Below are positions 8,273-16,151 of a stretch of DNA of 39,317 nucleotides, piece by piece (the first letter of the stretch is position 1; every line of letters begins with the position of its first letter). Origin of the DNA: Xanthobacteraceae bacterium (lineage in GTDB: Bacteria; Pseudomonadota; Alphaproteobacteria; Rhizobiales; Xanthobacteraceae); assembly GCA_019241285.1 (NCBI GenBank), contig JAFAXD010000544.1, positions 1-39,317 of the forward strand, in the 5' to 3' direction. Under the pieces are notes generated by a model. The model had not been told where the DNA came from. It did not search any database and worked only from the letters and a program-made list of their open reading frames with translations. A program made the translations under genes and the position numbers.

Positions 8273-9445
8273 ATGTTCGTGACGTTCTTCCAGGAGCTCA
8301 AGCAAGCGGGCCTGCCGGTCACCTTGCGCGAATACCTGACCCTGATGGAAGCGATGGAGCGCGACCTCGCCTCGCGCCGGGTTGAGGATTTCTATTATCT
8401 GTCGCGCGCCACCCTGGTGAAGGACGAGCGCAACCTCGACAAGTTCGACCGCGTCTTCGGCCACGTGTTCAAGGGCTTGGAACAGGGCGCCGAGCTTGCC
8501 GCCGAGATCCCGGTCGAGTGGCTCAAGAAGCTCGCCGAGAAGTATCTCACCGAGGAAGAAAAGAAGCAGATCGAGGCCATGGGCGGCCTCGACAAGTTGC
8601 TGGAGACCTTGCGCCAGCGATTGGCCGAGCAGAAGGGGCGCCACCAGGGCGGTTCGAAGTGGATCGGCACCGCCGGCACCTCGCCCTTCGGAGCTTATGG
8701 CTACAATCCGGAAGGCGTGCGCATCGGCCAGGACAAGAACCGCAATTTCCGCGCCGTGAAGGTTTGGGACCGGCGCGAGTTCAAGGACCTCGACGATGAG
8801 GTCGAGCTCGGCACGCGCAACATCAAGATCGCGCTGCGGCGGTTGCGCAAATTCGCCCGCACCGGCGCGCCCGACGAGCTTGATCTCGACGGCACCATCA
8901 AAGGCACCGCGCACAAAGGCTATCTCGACATTGTCATGCGGCCCGAGCGGCACAACGCCGTGAAGGTGTTGCTATTCTTCGACGTCGGCGGCTCGATGGA
9001 CTGGCACGTGCAGGCAACGCAGGAGTTGTTCTCGGCGACCCGCACCGAGTTTAAGCACATGGAGCATTTCTACTTCCACAATTGCCTCTATGAGCGGGTA
9101 TGGAAGGAGAACGGCCGCCGCTATGACCACACCACGCCGACGTGGGACGTGCTGCACACGTTCCCGCACGACTACAAAGTGATCTTCGTCGGCGACGCCT
9201 CGATGTCACCGTACGAGCTGGCAATGCCGGGCGGATCGGTCGAGCACATGAACGATGAGCCGGGCCAAGTCTGGCTCGACCGTGTGACGCGCACCTATCC
9301 GGCCTGCGTGTGGCTCAATCCGGTCCCGGAGAATCAGTGGGATTACACGCAATCCATCCGCATGGTGCGCCAGCTGTTCGCCGGGCGGATGTATCCGCTC
9401 ACGTTGGAAGGGCTCGATCGCGCCATGCGGGAGCTGGTGCGCTAA
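8273..9445 (+). CDS. VWA-domain protein, CoxE-like
   Basis: A 390-aa cytoplasmic protein of the CoxE-like VWA group. The N-terminal half (MFVTFFQELKQAGLPVTLREY...) is a helical domain with the conserved GTSPFGAYGYNPEG loop. The C-terminal half is a von Willebrand A domain with the metal site DVGGSMDWH at Asp237, which has Gly where the textbook motif has Ser (DxSxS); I recall this as normal for the subfamily. Such proteins work with MoxR AAA+ ATPases to insert metals or remodel complexes. The MoxR candidate here lies 10 kb downstream on the other strand. The ATG at 8273 matches the family start; frames upstream overlap agt. Its TAA stop is part of the palindromic repeat that follows. Confidence 0.85.
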   Translation: MFVTFFQELKQAGLPVTLREYLTLMEAMERDLASRRVEDFYYLSRATLVKDERNLDKFDRVFGHVFKGLEQGAELAAEIPVEWLKKLAEKYLTEEEKKQIEAMGGLDKLLETLRQRLAEQKGRHQGGSKWIGTAGTSPFGAYGYNPEGVRIGQDKNRNFRAVKVWDRREFKDLDDEVELGTRNIKIALRRLRKFARTGAPDELDLDGTIKGTAHKGYLDIVMRPERHNAVKVLLFFDVGGSMDWHVQATQELFSATRTEFKHMEHFYFHNCLYERVWKENGRRYDHTTPTWDVLHTFPHDYKVIFVGDASMSPYELAMPGGSVEHMNDEPGQVWLDRVTRTYPACVWLNPVPENQWDYTQSIRMVRQLFAGRMYPLTLEGLDRAMRELVR

Positions 9446-9542
9446 AGCGTCATGACTTTTCTTCGAAACGTCAGCACGCTTTAGCCTGTTTTTTGAGCAT
9501 GATCTTTTCCGAAAACCGGTATCCACTTTTCGGGATCATGCT
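9443..9542. repeat. Double palindrome repeat, Hyphomicrobiales type
   Basis: Two adjacent inverted repeats. The first has arms TAAAGCGT (9443-9450) and ACGCTTTA (9476-9483). The second has arms AGCATGATC (9496-9504) and GATCATGCT (9534-9542) with an inner stem CCGAAAA / TTTTCGG (9509-9515 / 9527-9533). The second half closely resembles an intergenic repeat I recall from many Rhizobiales genomes. It starts inside the stop codon of the VWA gene and ends 4 bases before the next gene's stop, so it fills the space between two convergent genes and may act as a bidirectional terminator. Confidence 0.8.
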
Positions 9543-9546
9543 GAAA

Positions 9547-10005
9547 TCAGCGGCCCGTGCCGGGCGGACTTGGTTGCGAGCTCGCAGACCCCTCGGGCAC
9601 CATAATGTTTGGGATGCCGAACGAGTTGCCGGAGACAGGGCCCCCGCCAAATGCCCGTGACTGGGCAGTACTGCCGAACCCGCCCGGCGGAGTACCACCG
9701 TATTGAGGCAGGGCCGGATTGGTCGGACCGGTGGCGCGGCCGCCCGAGCCAGCACCTGTGCTGAGCCCGAACCCCGACGTACTGAGATTGGTCGGCCCGG
9801 TGGAGAAACCACCCGAGCCACCGGATGAGCTTTGTCCATAGATCCCGGTGAAATTGGTCGGTCCGGTGGGCGTACCGCCGGAACCTCCGGCGCTACTGGT
9901 GCCGAAGCCGCCGATCTGGGCGCTGGCGGGTACGGCTGCGGTGCAGATCGCGGCAAAGATGGCGGTGGAGCCGATAAGGGTGTGGATGCGGCGCTGTCCG
10001 TGCAT
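9547..10005 (-). CDS. Exported glycine-rich protein with TGPTN repeats (first of a pair)
   Basis: A 152-aa protein with a clear signal peptide: basic MHGQRRIH, hydrophobic IGSTAIFAAICTA, cleavage after AVPASA. The mature part is low-complexity, rich in Gly, Ser, Thr and Pro, with three copies of a GSGGxxTGPTN unit spaced about 21-23 residues apart. I start at ATG 10005 because AGGAG lies 7 bases before it, although the frame is open further upstream. No enzyme or binding motif is visible. It shares the repeat with the next minus-strand gene, so the two are probably duplicates with one role, perhaps as periplasmic or surface filler or adhesive polypeptides. Function unknown. Confidence 0.7.
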   Translation of the reverse strand: MHGQRRIHTLIGSTAIFAAICTAAVPASAQIGGFGTSSAGGSGGTPTGPTNFTGIYGQSSSGGSGGFSTGPTNLSTSGFGLSTGAGSGGRATGPTNPALPQYGGTPPGGFGSTAQSRAFGGGPVSGNSFGIPNIMVPEGSASSQPSPPGTGR

Positions 10006-10144
10006 GGCAGGTCTCCTGTTGCGTCCCGACCCACAAGGCCTCCAACACAGCGCCTTGCCGCACAGCAAACATAAGCCGCGCGCCGGATACGGCAAGGCCG
10101 CCTCGCCCAGCCGTGAACGGCAATGGCCTTGTCCTATGGTGCAA

Positions 10145-10726
10145 TCAGCAACCCGCGCTGCCGCCGGTTTGATTGGTCCCGCCGGTCACGCCCGTGGCGA
10201 TTTGTGGGGTCCCCGTCGCGGCGATTGAGCCGCCGCATCGCGACTGAGAATTGGGGCCGTTCGGGTTGGCGGCGCTCGCCGAGCTACCGGGACTGGATGT
10301 CGTCCCGGGATTTGCGCCTGCCGTGTTCGGACTGGACGTCGTACCAGTACCTGAACCGGTGTTCGGGCTGGTGGGTCCCGTCGGGCTACCCCCGGAGCCG
10401 CCCGATGCGCTCGTCCCCGCACTCGGGGCTAATGACGTGTTCGGATTTGTTGGTCCGGTGGCCGTGCCGCCGGAGCCACCAGAAGCACTGCTGCCAAATC
10501 CGGCGTTCGGGCTGGTACCAGTTCCGCCGCCAGTGCCCGGGCTTACTCCGGTTGCTCCGCCAGCGCCGCCCGAGGCTCCCGCCGCGCCGCCGGCCGCGCC
10601 ACCCGCGGCACCACCTCCGGCGCCGCCGCCCCCACCACCGCCGCCTCCACCTCCGCCCTGTGCCATCACAAGCGCCGAGCTGGCGGTGAGAAATATCGCT
10701 GAAAGCATGGCGAGGTGGGCCTTCAT
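10145..10726 (-). CDS. Exported glycine-rich protein with poly-Gly tract and TGPT repeats (second of a pair)
   Basis: A 193-aa protein with signal peptide (MKAHLAMLSAIFLTASSALVMAQ), immediately followed by twelve consecutive glycines and then GGAAGGAAGGAA-type sequence. Two GGSGGxxTGPT units follow, the same unit as in the neighbouring 152-aa protein, then Ser/Thr/Pro/Asn-rich sequence with two cysteines near the C-terminus (SQSRCGGS and the last residue). GGAG precedes the ATG at 10726 with good spacing, so this start is preferred over upstream ones. Its Pro/Gly-coded DNA also gives long open frames in the other reading frames. Function unknown; an extracytoplasmic structural or adhesive part is my guess. 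Confidence 0.68.
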   Translation of the reverse strand: MKAHLAMLSAIFLTASSALVMAQGGGGGGGGGGGGAGGGAAGGAAGGAAGASGGAGGATGVSPGTGGGTGTSPNAGFGSSASGGSGGTATGPTNPNTSLAPSAGTSASGGSGGSPTGPTSPNTGSGTGTTSSPNTAGANPGTTSSPGSSASAANPNGPNSQSRCGGSIAATGTPQIATGVTGGTNQTGGSAGC

Positions 10727-10862
10727 GTTTTGCACTCCAAGATCACGCGTCAACCCATAGCGGGGCAACGGCGCGGCTCTATGTGGGTTCCGCTCACCGG
10801 TCACATGGCATTTGCGCTGATCGTGCTATGTTGGCTGTCCCGCGCAATTCATCCCTCACCAC

Positions 10863-12086
10863 ATGACCGACGTTCCTCTCTCAACACTCGTTGCTCATCG
10901 CTCGTTTGCTTATTTCTGGTGCGGCCGCACCGCGACCACGACCGCCTACCAGATGCTGGCGGTGGCAGTCGGTTGGCAGATCTACGCCATGACCGGCGAT
11001 GCGCTCGATCTCGGGCTCGTGGGACTCGTGCAGTTCGTGCCGATCGTTGCCATGTCGCTCGTCATCGGGCAGGCGGCAGACCATTTCGATCGGCGCACGC
11101 TCGCGCGCACCTGTCAGATCGTGAAGGCGCTGTGCGCGCTGTTGCTCGCGCTCGGCACCTCCTCGGGCTGGCTGGGACGCGAAACGATCTTTGCGATTCT
11201 GTTTGTGATCGGTACTGCGCGCGCATTCGAAACGCCGACCCTGCACGCACTGCTGCCCGGGATCGTGCCGTCCACGCTGCTGCCGCGGGCAATTGCTGCA
11301 TCCGCGACCGCGAACCAGGCGGCGACCATCGGCGGACCGGCGCTGGGCGGATTGATCTACGCCTTCGGCCCGACGACTGTTTACGTCACCTGCACGGTCG
11401 TATTTCTTCTCGCCAGTGTGCTGGTGAGTTTGATCAAAACGGCCCCGCGCCCGAGTGAACGCAAGCCCGTGACGTTAGCGTCGCTGTTCGCGGGATTTGC
11501 TTATATTCGCAGCCGGCCGGTGCTGCTTGGTGCGATCTCGCTCGATTTCTTTGCCGTCATGCTGGGCGGCGTTACGGCGCTGCTGCCGATCTACGCGCGT
11601 GATATTCTGCAAACCGGTCCGTGGGGGCTCGGGCTCTTGCGCGCAGCGCCGGCTGTCGGCGCATTGTGCATGTCGGTCATGTTGGCGCATCGTTCGCTCG
11701 ATCGCCAGGTTGGTCGGACCCTATTTGCATCGGTCGTCGTGTTCGGCGTCGCCATCATCGTGTTCGCCCTGTCGACTTCATTTGCTCTGTCGCTGGTTGC
11801 GCTGACGATCTACGGCATGGCCGACGCGATCAGCGTCGTCATCCGTCATTCGCTGGTGCAGACCCGCACGCCGCAGGATATGCTCGGCCGCGTGATGGCG
11901 GTGAACTCGCTCGGGACCGGAAGCTCGGGCACGCTCGGCGAATTCGAGTCAGGGTTGCTCGCCGCCTGGTTCGGTACCGTGACCTCCGCGTTGGTCGGCG
12001 GTGTCGGCGCACTCGCGATCGTGGTGTTGTGGATGTTGCTATTCCCGGCGCTGCGGCGAACCGCGACCCTGGCACCTGAGACATGA
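10863..12086 (+). CDS. MFS transporter, DHA3/EntS-like exporter family
   Basis: A 407-aa polytopic protein with about twelve hydrophobic segments. The early motif GQAADHFDRRTLARTCQ (about residues 65-82) corresponds to the MFS motif A loop between helices 2 and 3, and GPALGGLIYAFGP to the helix 5 region. The later segment DMLGRVMAVNSLGTGSSGTLGEFESG is typical of the MFS_3 (EntS-like) group. These proteins use the proton gradient to export small molecules such as siderophores or drugs, but the substrate here is unknown. The gene begins 136 bases from the divergent glycine-rich gene and ends 40 bases before the first Bug receptor gene, with which it may be co-transcribed. Confidence 0.85.
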   Translation: MTDVPLSTLVAHRSFAYFWCGRTATTTAYQMLAVAVGWQIYAMTGDALDLGLVGLVQFVPIVAMSLVIGQAADHFDRRTLARTCQIVKALCALLLALGTSSGWLGRETIFAILFVIGTARAFETPTLHALLPGIVPSTLLPRAIAASATANQAATIGGPALGGLIYAFGPTTVYVTCTVVFLLASVLVSLIKTAPRPSERKPVTLASLFAGFAYIRSRPVLLGAISLDFFAVMLGGVTALLPIYARDILQTGPWGLGLLRAAPAVGALCMSVMLAHRSLDRQVGRTLFASVVVFGVAIIVFALSTSFALSLVALTIYGMADAISVVIRHSLVQTRTPQDMLGRVMAVNSLGTGSSGTLGEFESGLLAAWFGTVTSALVGGVGALAIVVLWMLLFPALRRTATLAPET

Positions 12087-12126
12087 TGCCTAGGCGTAAG
12101 AACAACAACAATCCGAGTGAGGGAAC

Positions 12127-13113
12127 GTGGCGAGGACAGGCGTGAATGATCTGATCAGGCTATGCGGCGCCGTCATTGTTACAATGGCGCTTGTCGCCAT
12201 GCCGGCTGGCGCCGACGATTACCCGAGCCGCTCGGTGCGCATCGTCGTGCCATTCCCGGCCGGAGGAACGGCCGATGCCATACCGCGCCTCGTCGGCGAC
12301 TGGCTGTCGCGCAAATGGGGCCAGCCGGTCGTGATCGAGAACAAGGCCGGTGCCGCAGGCAACATCGGAGCCGAAGCGGTCGCCAATGCTGATCCTGATG
12401 GCTACACCCTCCTATCGTCGCCGCCGCCGCCGCTTGTCGTCAACCAGAACCTCTACCCCAAGCTCGGATTTGACCCGAGCGCGTTCGTGCCGATCTCGGT
12501 CATGGCCGTCGTGCCGACCGCGCTCGTGGTCAATCCGGCGCGCATCGCGGCCAATACGGTTCCCGATTTCATTGCGATGGCGCGCGCCAGTCCCGGCAAG
12601 ATCACGGCCGCCACCCAGGGCAACGGCACCACGTCGCATCTCACGTCGGAGATGTTTCAGATGCTGGCCAACGTCAAATTCGTTCAGGTCCCTTATCGCG
12701 GCTCTGCGCCGGCCTTGCAGGGTTTGGTGGCGGGTGACGTGGATATCATGTTTGACAATCTCGGCGTTTCGCTCGCACTGGTGCAAAGCAAGCAATTGAA
12801 ACTCATCGCCGTTGGAACCGAGCGCCGCTTGGCGTCGCTGCCTGACGTTCCGACGATCGCCGAGACGCTCCCGGGCTTTGTGTCTTCGGCCTGGTTCGCA
12901 GTCGTTGCCCCGCCGCGGACGCCACAGCCGATCGCCGACAAGATCAATGCCGATATCGATGCAGCACTGCGCCAGCCGGAGATCGTGGCGCGATTGAAGG
13001 ATCTGTCCGCAGAGCCAGTCGGGGGCACGAGCGCGGCGGCGGGCAAGTTCATGCATGAGGAGGTGGAGCGCTGGCGCGCGGTCATTGTCGCGGCCGGCAT
13101 CAAGCTCGAGTAG
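12127..13113 (+). CDS. Bug-family (TTT) periplasmic solute-binding protein 1
   Basis: A 328-aa tripartite-tricarboxylate-transporter-type receptor. The signal peptide has hydrophobic residues about 10-28 and ends PAGADD. The mature start YPSRSVRIVVPFPAGGTADAI and the segments KWGQPVVIENKAGAAGNIGAEAVANADPDGYTLL and DIMFDNLG are family hallmarks; the ligand is usually a carboxylate held between two lobes. Start is GTG 12127 or GTG 12142; AGGGA lies slightly close to the first. It is the first gene of a run with a decayed Bug gene, a second Bug gene and a ring-hydroxylating oxygenase. No TctA/TctB membrane genes are in the window, so it would have to use distant ones or act as a sensor-type orphan receptor. 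Confidence 0.88.
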   Translation: MARTGVNDLIRLCGAVIVTMALVAMPAGADDYPSRSVRIVVPFPAGGTADAIPRLVGDWLSRKWGQPVVIENKAGAAGNIGAEAVANADPDGYTLLSSPPPPLVVNQNLYPKLGFDPSAFVPISVMAVVPTALVVNPARIAANTVPDFIAMARASPGKITAATQGNGTTSHLTSEMFQMLANVKFVQVPYRGSAPALQGLVAGDVDIMFDNLGVSLALVQSKQLKLIAVGTERRLASLPDVPTIAETLPGFVSSAWFAVVAPPRTPQPIADKINADIDAALRQPEIVARLKDLSAEPVGGTSAAAGKFMHEEVERWRAVIVAAGIKLE

Positions 13114-13411
13114 GAAGCGCGGTGCCTTCTGCTGAACCGGCAGTTGCACTTCCCAATGTGCCCGAATGGTGGAGCGGCTCCCGGGAGTAATCTCGGCAAC
13201 TGGAGGCGCCGTCATGGCGCCGCCACAGACGGCGTACGAAATTACAGGTAAACTAACGGGTGATTTGGCGGGACGGGCGCAGCCGGAGATCGCGGCCCCG
13301 GTCCGGCAGAACGGGTGCGAGCCGGTTGGCATGGGCCCGGAAGCGATGGCGCGGTTCGTGGAAGCGGAGACCAATGAATGGAGCCGAGTGCTCAATATAA
13401 AGGGCTTCCGC
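13107..13411 (+). pseudogene. Frameshifted 3' remnant of a third Bug receptor gene
   Basis: Between the two intact Bug genes lies about 300 bases coding for a Bug C-terminal third in two frames. Frame 1 reads SAVPSAEPAVALPNVPE (13116-13166). Frame 2 continues with VERLPGVISA, AVMAPPQTA, QPEIAAPV and CEPVGMGPEAMARFV, and ends WSRVLNIKGFR (13411). These align with SLPDVPTIAETLPGFVSS, AVVAPPRTP, QPEIVARL and AEPVGG in Bug 1. One missing base near 13166 explains the frame change. The 5' two thirds are absent, there is no stop at the family's usual end, and the tail overlaps the start of Bug 2 (13378) in another frame. This is a dead gene fragment, most likely left by recombination among tandem Bug genes. 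Confidence 0.75.
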
Positions 13412-14415
13412 AGCGACCAGGGTTGGAATACCCACGGCGTGTGCTCCTGCGCGCTGCGGTGCAGATCATCGGGGCAGCGGCCATCACTCGCGTTGCGGTG
13501 GCCGCCGATACGCCTGCGCCAAACTTTCCCACTCGACCGGTGCGACTGATCGTGAATTTTCCCGCCGGCTCCGGCACTGCGGATGCGGTGGCGCGCGCCC
13601 TCGGCGAATACTTTACGCGCAAATGGGGACAGCCGGTCACGGTGGACAATGTGCCGGGTTCCACCGGTGTGGTAGGAGCCTCGGCCGCGTATCGAGCGCC
13701 GCCCGACGGCTACACGTTGCTGGTGACGCCGGCCGGCGCGCTGACGGTGGCGCAGCATCTGCAGACGCTCGATTACGATCCGGATCGCTTCGTCCCGATC
13801 ACCATGCTGGAAACAAGCCCGATCGTGTTGGTGGCCTCGCCGCATCTGTCGGTCAACAACATCGCAGAGCTGATCGCCTACGCGCGAGCGCATTCCGGCC
13901 AACTGCGCGTCGCCAATCATGGCATCGGCTCGAGTTCGCATCTTGCCGCCCAGTGGTTTGCCAGCTTGGCGCAAATCCAGATCTTCAACGTTCCCTTTCG
14001 AGGATCGGTGGCTGGGTTGCGAGCGCTTGGTGATGGACGTGTTGATGTGTTCTTCGACAATCTGGGGAGTTCGCTGCAGCCGATCCGCAATGGCGAGGTG
14101 AAAGCACTCGCGGTGGCCTCGGCCAAACCGGAACCACTGTTGGCGAATGTGCCGACCATTGCGGAGAACTTACCGGGCTTTGCCACCTTGTCCTGGGTCG
14201 CCCTCGTGGCGCCACCCGACACATCGCCATCGCTCGTGCAATGGCTGAGCGAGCAGTTCGCGCAGGCGCTGCGCGAGCCGCAGATCGAGAAGACCTTGGC
14301 CGACCTCGCCTGTGAGCCGGGCGGCTGGACGCCACAAGCCACGGCGGCCTTCATTCGCAAAGAAAGCGAACGCTGGAAATCCGTGATCCGCGAGGCCAAG
14401 ATCAGCGTGCAATGA
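13378..14415 (+). CDS. Bug-family (TTT) periplasmic solute-binding protein 2
   Basis: A 345-aa receptor of the same family as its upstream neighbour: mature start FPTRPVRLIVNFPAGSGTADAV, then KWGQPVTVDNVPGSTGVVGA, PPDGYTLL and DVFFDNLGSSL, ending in the usual amphipathic helix (SERWKSVIREAKI). The N-terminus is odd. From ATG 13378 the first 20 residues are polar and overlap the decayed Bug remnant; the hydrophobic signal core (about 23-43, cut after VAVAA) begins only at RRVLLRAAV. GTG 13441 is therefore an alternative start giving a standard signal peptide. GGAG at 13364-13367 supports 13378. The PRRVLLRA sequence is only loosely Tat-like. The oxygenase alpha gene follows after 32 bases. Ligand unknown, probably an aromatic or other carboxylate. 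Confidence 0.85.
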   Translation: MEPSAQYKGLPQRPGLEYPRRVLLRAAVQIIGAAAITRVAVAADTPAPNFPTRPVRLIVNFPAGSGTADAVARALGEYFTRKWGQPVTVDNVPGSTGVVGASAAYRAPPDGYTLLVTPAGALTVAQHLQTLDYDPDRFVPITMLETSPIVLVASPHLSVNNIAELIAYARAHSGQLRVANHGIGSSSHLAAQWFASLAQIQIFNVPFRGSVAGLRALGDGRVDVFFDNLGSSLQPIRNGEVKALAVASAKPEPLLANVPTIAENLPGFATLSWVALVAPPDTSPSLVQWLSEQFAQALREPQIEKTLADLACEPGGWTPQATAAFIRKESERWKSVIREAKISVQ

Positions 14416-14447
14416 GTTGGCGCATGGGCCAACTCGGGGAGCAACCC

Positions 14448-15680
14448 ATGACGGCGCACACAAGCCCGCATCAATGGCCTGCTGAAGGCCTCAGCCGCGT
14501 GCCATATTGGATCTATTCCGATCCGGATTTGTACGCGCTCGAGCAGGAACGCATTTTTCGCGGCAATACCTGGAATTTCCTGTGCCTCGAGGCAGAGCTG
14601 CCGCAGCCGAACACGTTCCGCACGTCCAATCTCGGTGACATGTCGGTCGTGGTCACGCGCGACGCTAATGGCGCCATCCACGCATTCGAGAACCGGTGCG
14701 CGCATCGCGGCGCGCTGCTGTGTCTGGTGCCGCGGGGCGAGCGCAAGGAATTTGCCTGCGTGTATCACAACTGGACATACGATCTCGCCGGCAACCTCAC
14801 CGGGGTTGCGTTCCGGCGTGGTATCGGGGGCAAAGGTGGGATGTCGCCTGAGGCAAAGCCCGAGCGCCACGCACCGCGCAAGCTGCGCGTAGAAGTGCTG
14901 GCCGGGCTTGTGTTCGGGACGCTCGGGACCGATCCGCCGTCACTGGAAACATACCTCGGCCCCGAGATCGTGAGCGGCATCCGGCGCGTCATGCGCGCCC
15001 CGGTGCGGCTGCTCGGCGGCTATAGCCAGTCGCTGCCCAGCAACTGGAAACTCTATATGGAGAACACGAAGGATTCCTATCACGCCTCTCTGTTGCACAT
15101 GTTCTTCACCACCTTTCGCCTCAACCGGCTGTCGCAGAAGGGCGGCCTCGTGGTGAACCACAATGGCGCCGGCCACATCAGTTATTCCATGGCGGCCGAC
15201 GTCGCCGGCTCCGAATACGAGCAGGCCAAGATGCGTAGCGCGCAGGATGGCTATTCGCTGGATGCCCCGGAGCTACTGCAGTCGGTCGACGAGTTCGGCG
15301 ACGGGATCGGCCTGCAGATCCTGGCGATCTTTCCCGGCTTCGTATTGCAGCAGATCCGCAACAGCCTCGCGGTGCGCCGCATTGTGCCGCAAGGGCTCGA
15401 GCGCAGCGAATTGGTGTGGACCTGCTTCGGGTTCACCGGCGACGACGACCGGCTCAACGAATTGCGCCTGCGCCAGGCCAATCTGATCGGCCCGGCGGGG
15501 TTCATCTCCATGGAGGACGGTGCCGCAACCGGCTTCGTGCAACGCGGCAGCCGCGGGGCGCCGCGTGAGCTCTCGGTTCTCGAGATGGGCGGACAGGGGA
15601 CCTCCTCGGAAGAGAGCCGCGTTTCCGAGGCAGCGGTGCGCGGCTTCTGGAAAGCGTACCGCGAACAGATGCGCATGTGA
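14448..15680 (+). CDS. Rieske ring-hydroxylating oxygenase, alpha subunit (anthranilate/salicylate type)
   Basis: Catalytic subunit (410 aa) of a multicomponent aromatic-ring oxygenase. The Rieske [2Fe-2S] site is intact: Cys84-x-His86 and Cys104-x2-His107 (CAHRG and CVYHNW). The mononuclear iron site lies in NWKLYMENTKDSYHASLLH, with His212 and His217 and the bridging Asp209. Length and spacing are closer to anthranilate dioxygenase AndAc or salicylate hydroxylase than to naphthalene- or biphenyl-type enzymes, but the substrate remains open. I use ATG 14448, preceded by GGGGAG at 14436-14441; ATG 14412 overlaps the Bug 2 stop but lacks a good ribosome site. The beta subunit overlaps its stop. 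No ferredoxin or reductase gene lies nearby; electrons must come from elsewhere. Confidence 0.88.
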   Translation: MTAHTSPHQWPAEGLSRVPYWIYSDPDLYALEQERIFRGNTWNFLCLEAELPQPNTFRTSNLGDMSVVVTRDANGAIHAFENRCAHRGALLCLVPRGERKEFACVYHNWTYDLAGNLTGVAFRRGIGGKGGMSPEAKPERHAPRKLRVEVLAGLVFGTLGTDPPSLETYLGPEIVSGIRRVMRAPVRLLGGYSQSLPSNWKLYMENTKDSYHASLLHMFFTTFRLNRLSQKGGLVVNHNGAGHISYSMAADVAGSEYEQAKMRSAQDGYSLDAPELLQSVDEFGDGIGLQILAIFPGFVLQQIRNSLAVRRIVPQGLERSELVWTCFGFTGDDDRLNELRLRQANLIGPAGFISMEDGAATGFVQRGSRGAPRELSVLEMGGQGTSSEESRVSEAAVRGFWKAYREQMRM

Positions 15681-16147
15681 TGAATATCGAGCAAAAACTC
15701 GCGGTCGAGGACCTCAACACACGCTACGCCGAGGCGATCGACGAAGATCGCCTGGAGGCCTGGCCCGACTTCTTCAGCTCGGACGGGCGTTATCTCGTCA
15801 CCACGGCGGAAAACGTCGCTCAAGGATTGCCGCTCGGGATCATATCGGCGACATCGCGGGCGATGCTGCGCGATCGCATCAAGGCGCTACGCCAGGCGAA
15901 TGTCTATGAAGCCCAGCGATACCGGCATGTTCTGGGGACGCCGCGGATCGAGGCCGTGAACGGCACGCTACGCGCCCGCACGAGCTTCATGGTTGCTCGC
16001 ATCATGCACACCGGCGAGACTACGTTGTTCGCGACCGGGTGTTACGAGGATCGCATCATCCTCGATGGCACCGGCGCGCAGTTCGCGGAGAAAACAGTGA
16101 TCCTCGACAGTCGCGTGATCGATACGCTGCTGGCCATTCCGCTGTAG
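15680..16147 (+). CDS. Ring-hydroxylating oxygenase, beta subunit
   Basis: A 155-aa small subunit of the SnoaL-like / NTF2-fold beta family. The start (NIEQKLAVEDLNTRYAEAIDEDRLEAWPDFFSSDGRYLVTT), the central RYRHVLGTPRI and the C-terminal FAEKTVILDSRVIDTLLAIPL are family features. It packs with alpha subunits in the usual alpha3beta3 complex and has no metal site. Its ATG (15680) shares a base with the alpha stop (TGATG), so translation is coupled and the 1:1 ratio is maintained. GTG 15677 in the same frame is unlikely to be used. It ends 4 bases before the convergent universal stress gene. Size and sequence fit AndAd-type subunits. Confidence 0.87.
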   Translation: MNIEQKLAVEDLNTRYAEAIDEDRLEAWPDFFSSDGRYLVTTAENVAQGLPLGIISATSRAMLRDRIKALRQANVYEAQRYRHVLGTPRIEAVNGTLRARTSFMVARIMHTGETTLFATGCYEDRIILDGTGAQFAEKTVILDSRVIDTLLAIPL

Positions 16148-16151
16148 AGCT

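Noticed and set aside
10123-10760. Proline- and arginine-rich plus-strand open frames opposite the poly-Gly protein
   Set aside because: Poly-Gly codons read backwards give Pro/Arg runs; no signal, ribosome site or domain supports these frames.
12412-13974. 520-codon minus-strand open frame across both Bug genes
   Set aside because: It runs opposite well-supported genes and crosses the pseudogene boundary; composition is Arg/His-rich with no motif or ribosome site.
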